Assembly: GCA_934699305.1 (NCBI GenBank)
Contig: CAKUWM010000191.1
Location: 1-5,890 of the forward strand
Reading direction: 5' to 3'
Source: an uncultured Saprospiraceae bacterium
Lineage (GTDB): Bacteria > Bacteroidota > Bacteroidia > Chitinophagales > Saprospiraceae
DNA: 5,890 bases
Shown here: positions 5,840 through 5,890 of the stretch, in pieces
Numbering within the stretch: position 1 is the stretch's first letter
Layout of the letters: every line of letters begins with the position of its first letter
Position numbers and translations under genes: made by a program
The notes under the pieces: model-generated
Seen by the model: the letters and a program-made list of their open reading frames with translations, nothing else
Databases searched by the model: none
Told to the model about the DNA's origin: nothing

Positions 5840-5890
5840 TTAAATCATTTGTGTAAAATCCAGTTCTTCCCCTCCATCACGGTCAAAAGC
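5840..5890 (-). CDS. Possible C-terminal tail of a truncated minus-strand gene
   Basis: From the window edge leftward one frame reads AFDRDGGEELDFTQMI and then a TAA stop. The composition looks protein-like and a terminator candidate follows, which suits the 3' end of a gene that begins outside the window. Sixteen residues are too few to recognise a family, and a second frame here is also open for 14 codons, so this is tentative. Confidence 0.35.
   Translation of the reverse strand, partial: AFDRDGGEELDFTQMI

Overview
The window looks like ordinary chromosomal DNA from a member of the Bacteroidota. Four things point there: AT-rich intergenic DNA, A-rich leaders without clear Shine-Dalgarno sequences, an M56 peptidase carrying a C-terminal TonB-like domain, and a possible TAnnTTTG promoter element. 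A lower rank cannot be assigned from sequence alone. No insertion sequence, phage gene, CRISPR array, tRNA or rRNA was seen.

Layout. On the + strand, a two-gene unit (214-1868) encodes a BlaI/MecI-type winged-helix repressor and, 8 nt later, a membrane M56 (BlaR1-type) zinc peptidase that ends in a TonB-C-like domain rather than a beta-lactam-binding sensor. These should form a sensor-protease/repressor pair with an unknown inducer. A gene-free, AT-rich stretch follows (1869-2476). It has a strong hairpin whose U-tract lies on the minus strand, plus several inverted and direct repeats. On the minus strand lies a lone AraC-family regulator (2477-3403), then a 402-bp spacer (3404-3805) holding a possible promoter, a dispersed repeat copy and a strong bidirectional terminator. 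Further right, also on the minus strand, a DUF1003 membrane protein (5010-5552) is followed after 4 nt by a class I/II PLP-dependent aminotransferase (3806-5005), so the two probably form an operon. The last 50 bp may hold the C-terminal tail of another minus-strand gene.

The least explained feature is a degenerate element of about 100 bp, present twice in the same orientation (about 3580-3690 and 5596-5692). Each copy lies between a terminator-like hairpin and the start of the next minus-strand gene. Beyond that, no clear novel multi-gene system is visible; the genes belong to recognisable families.
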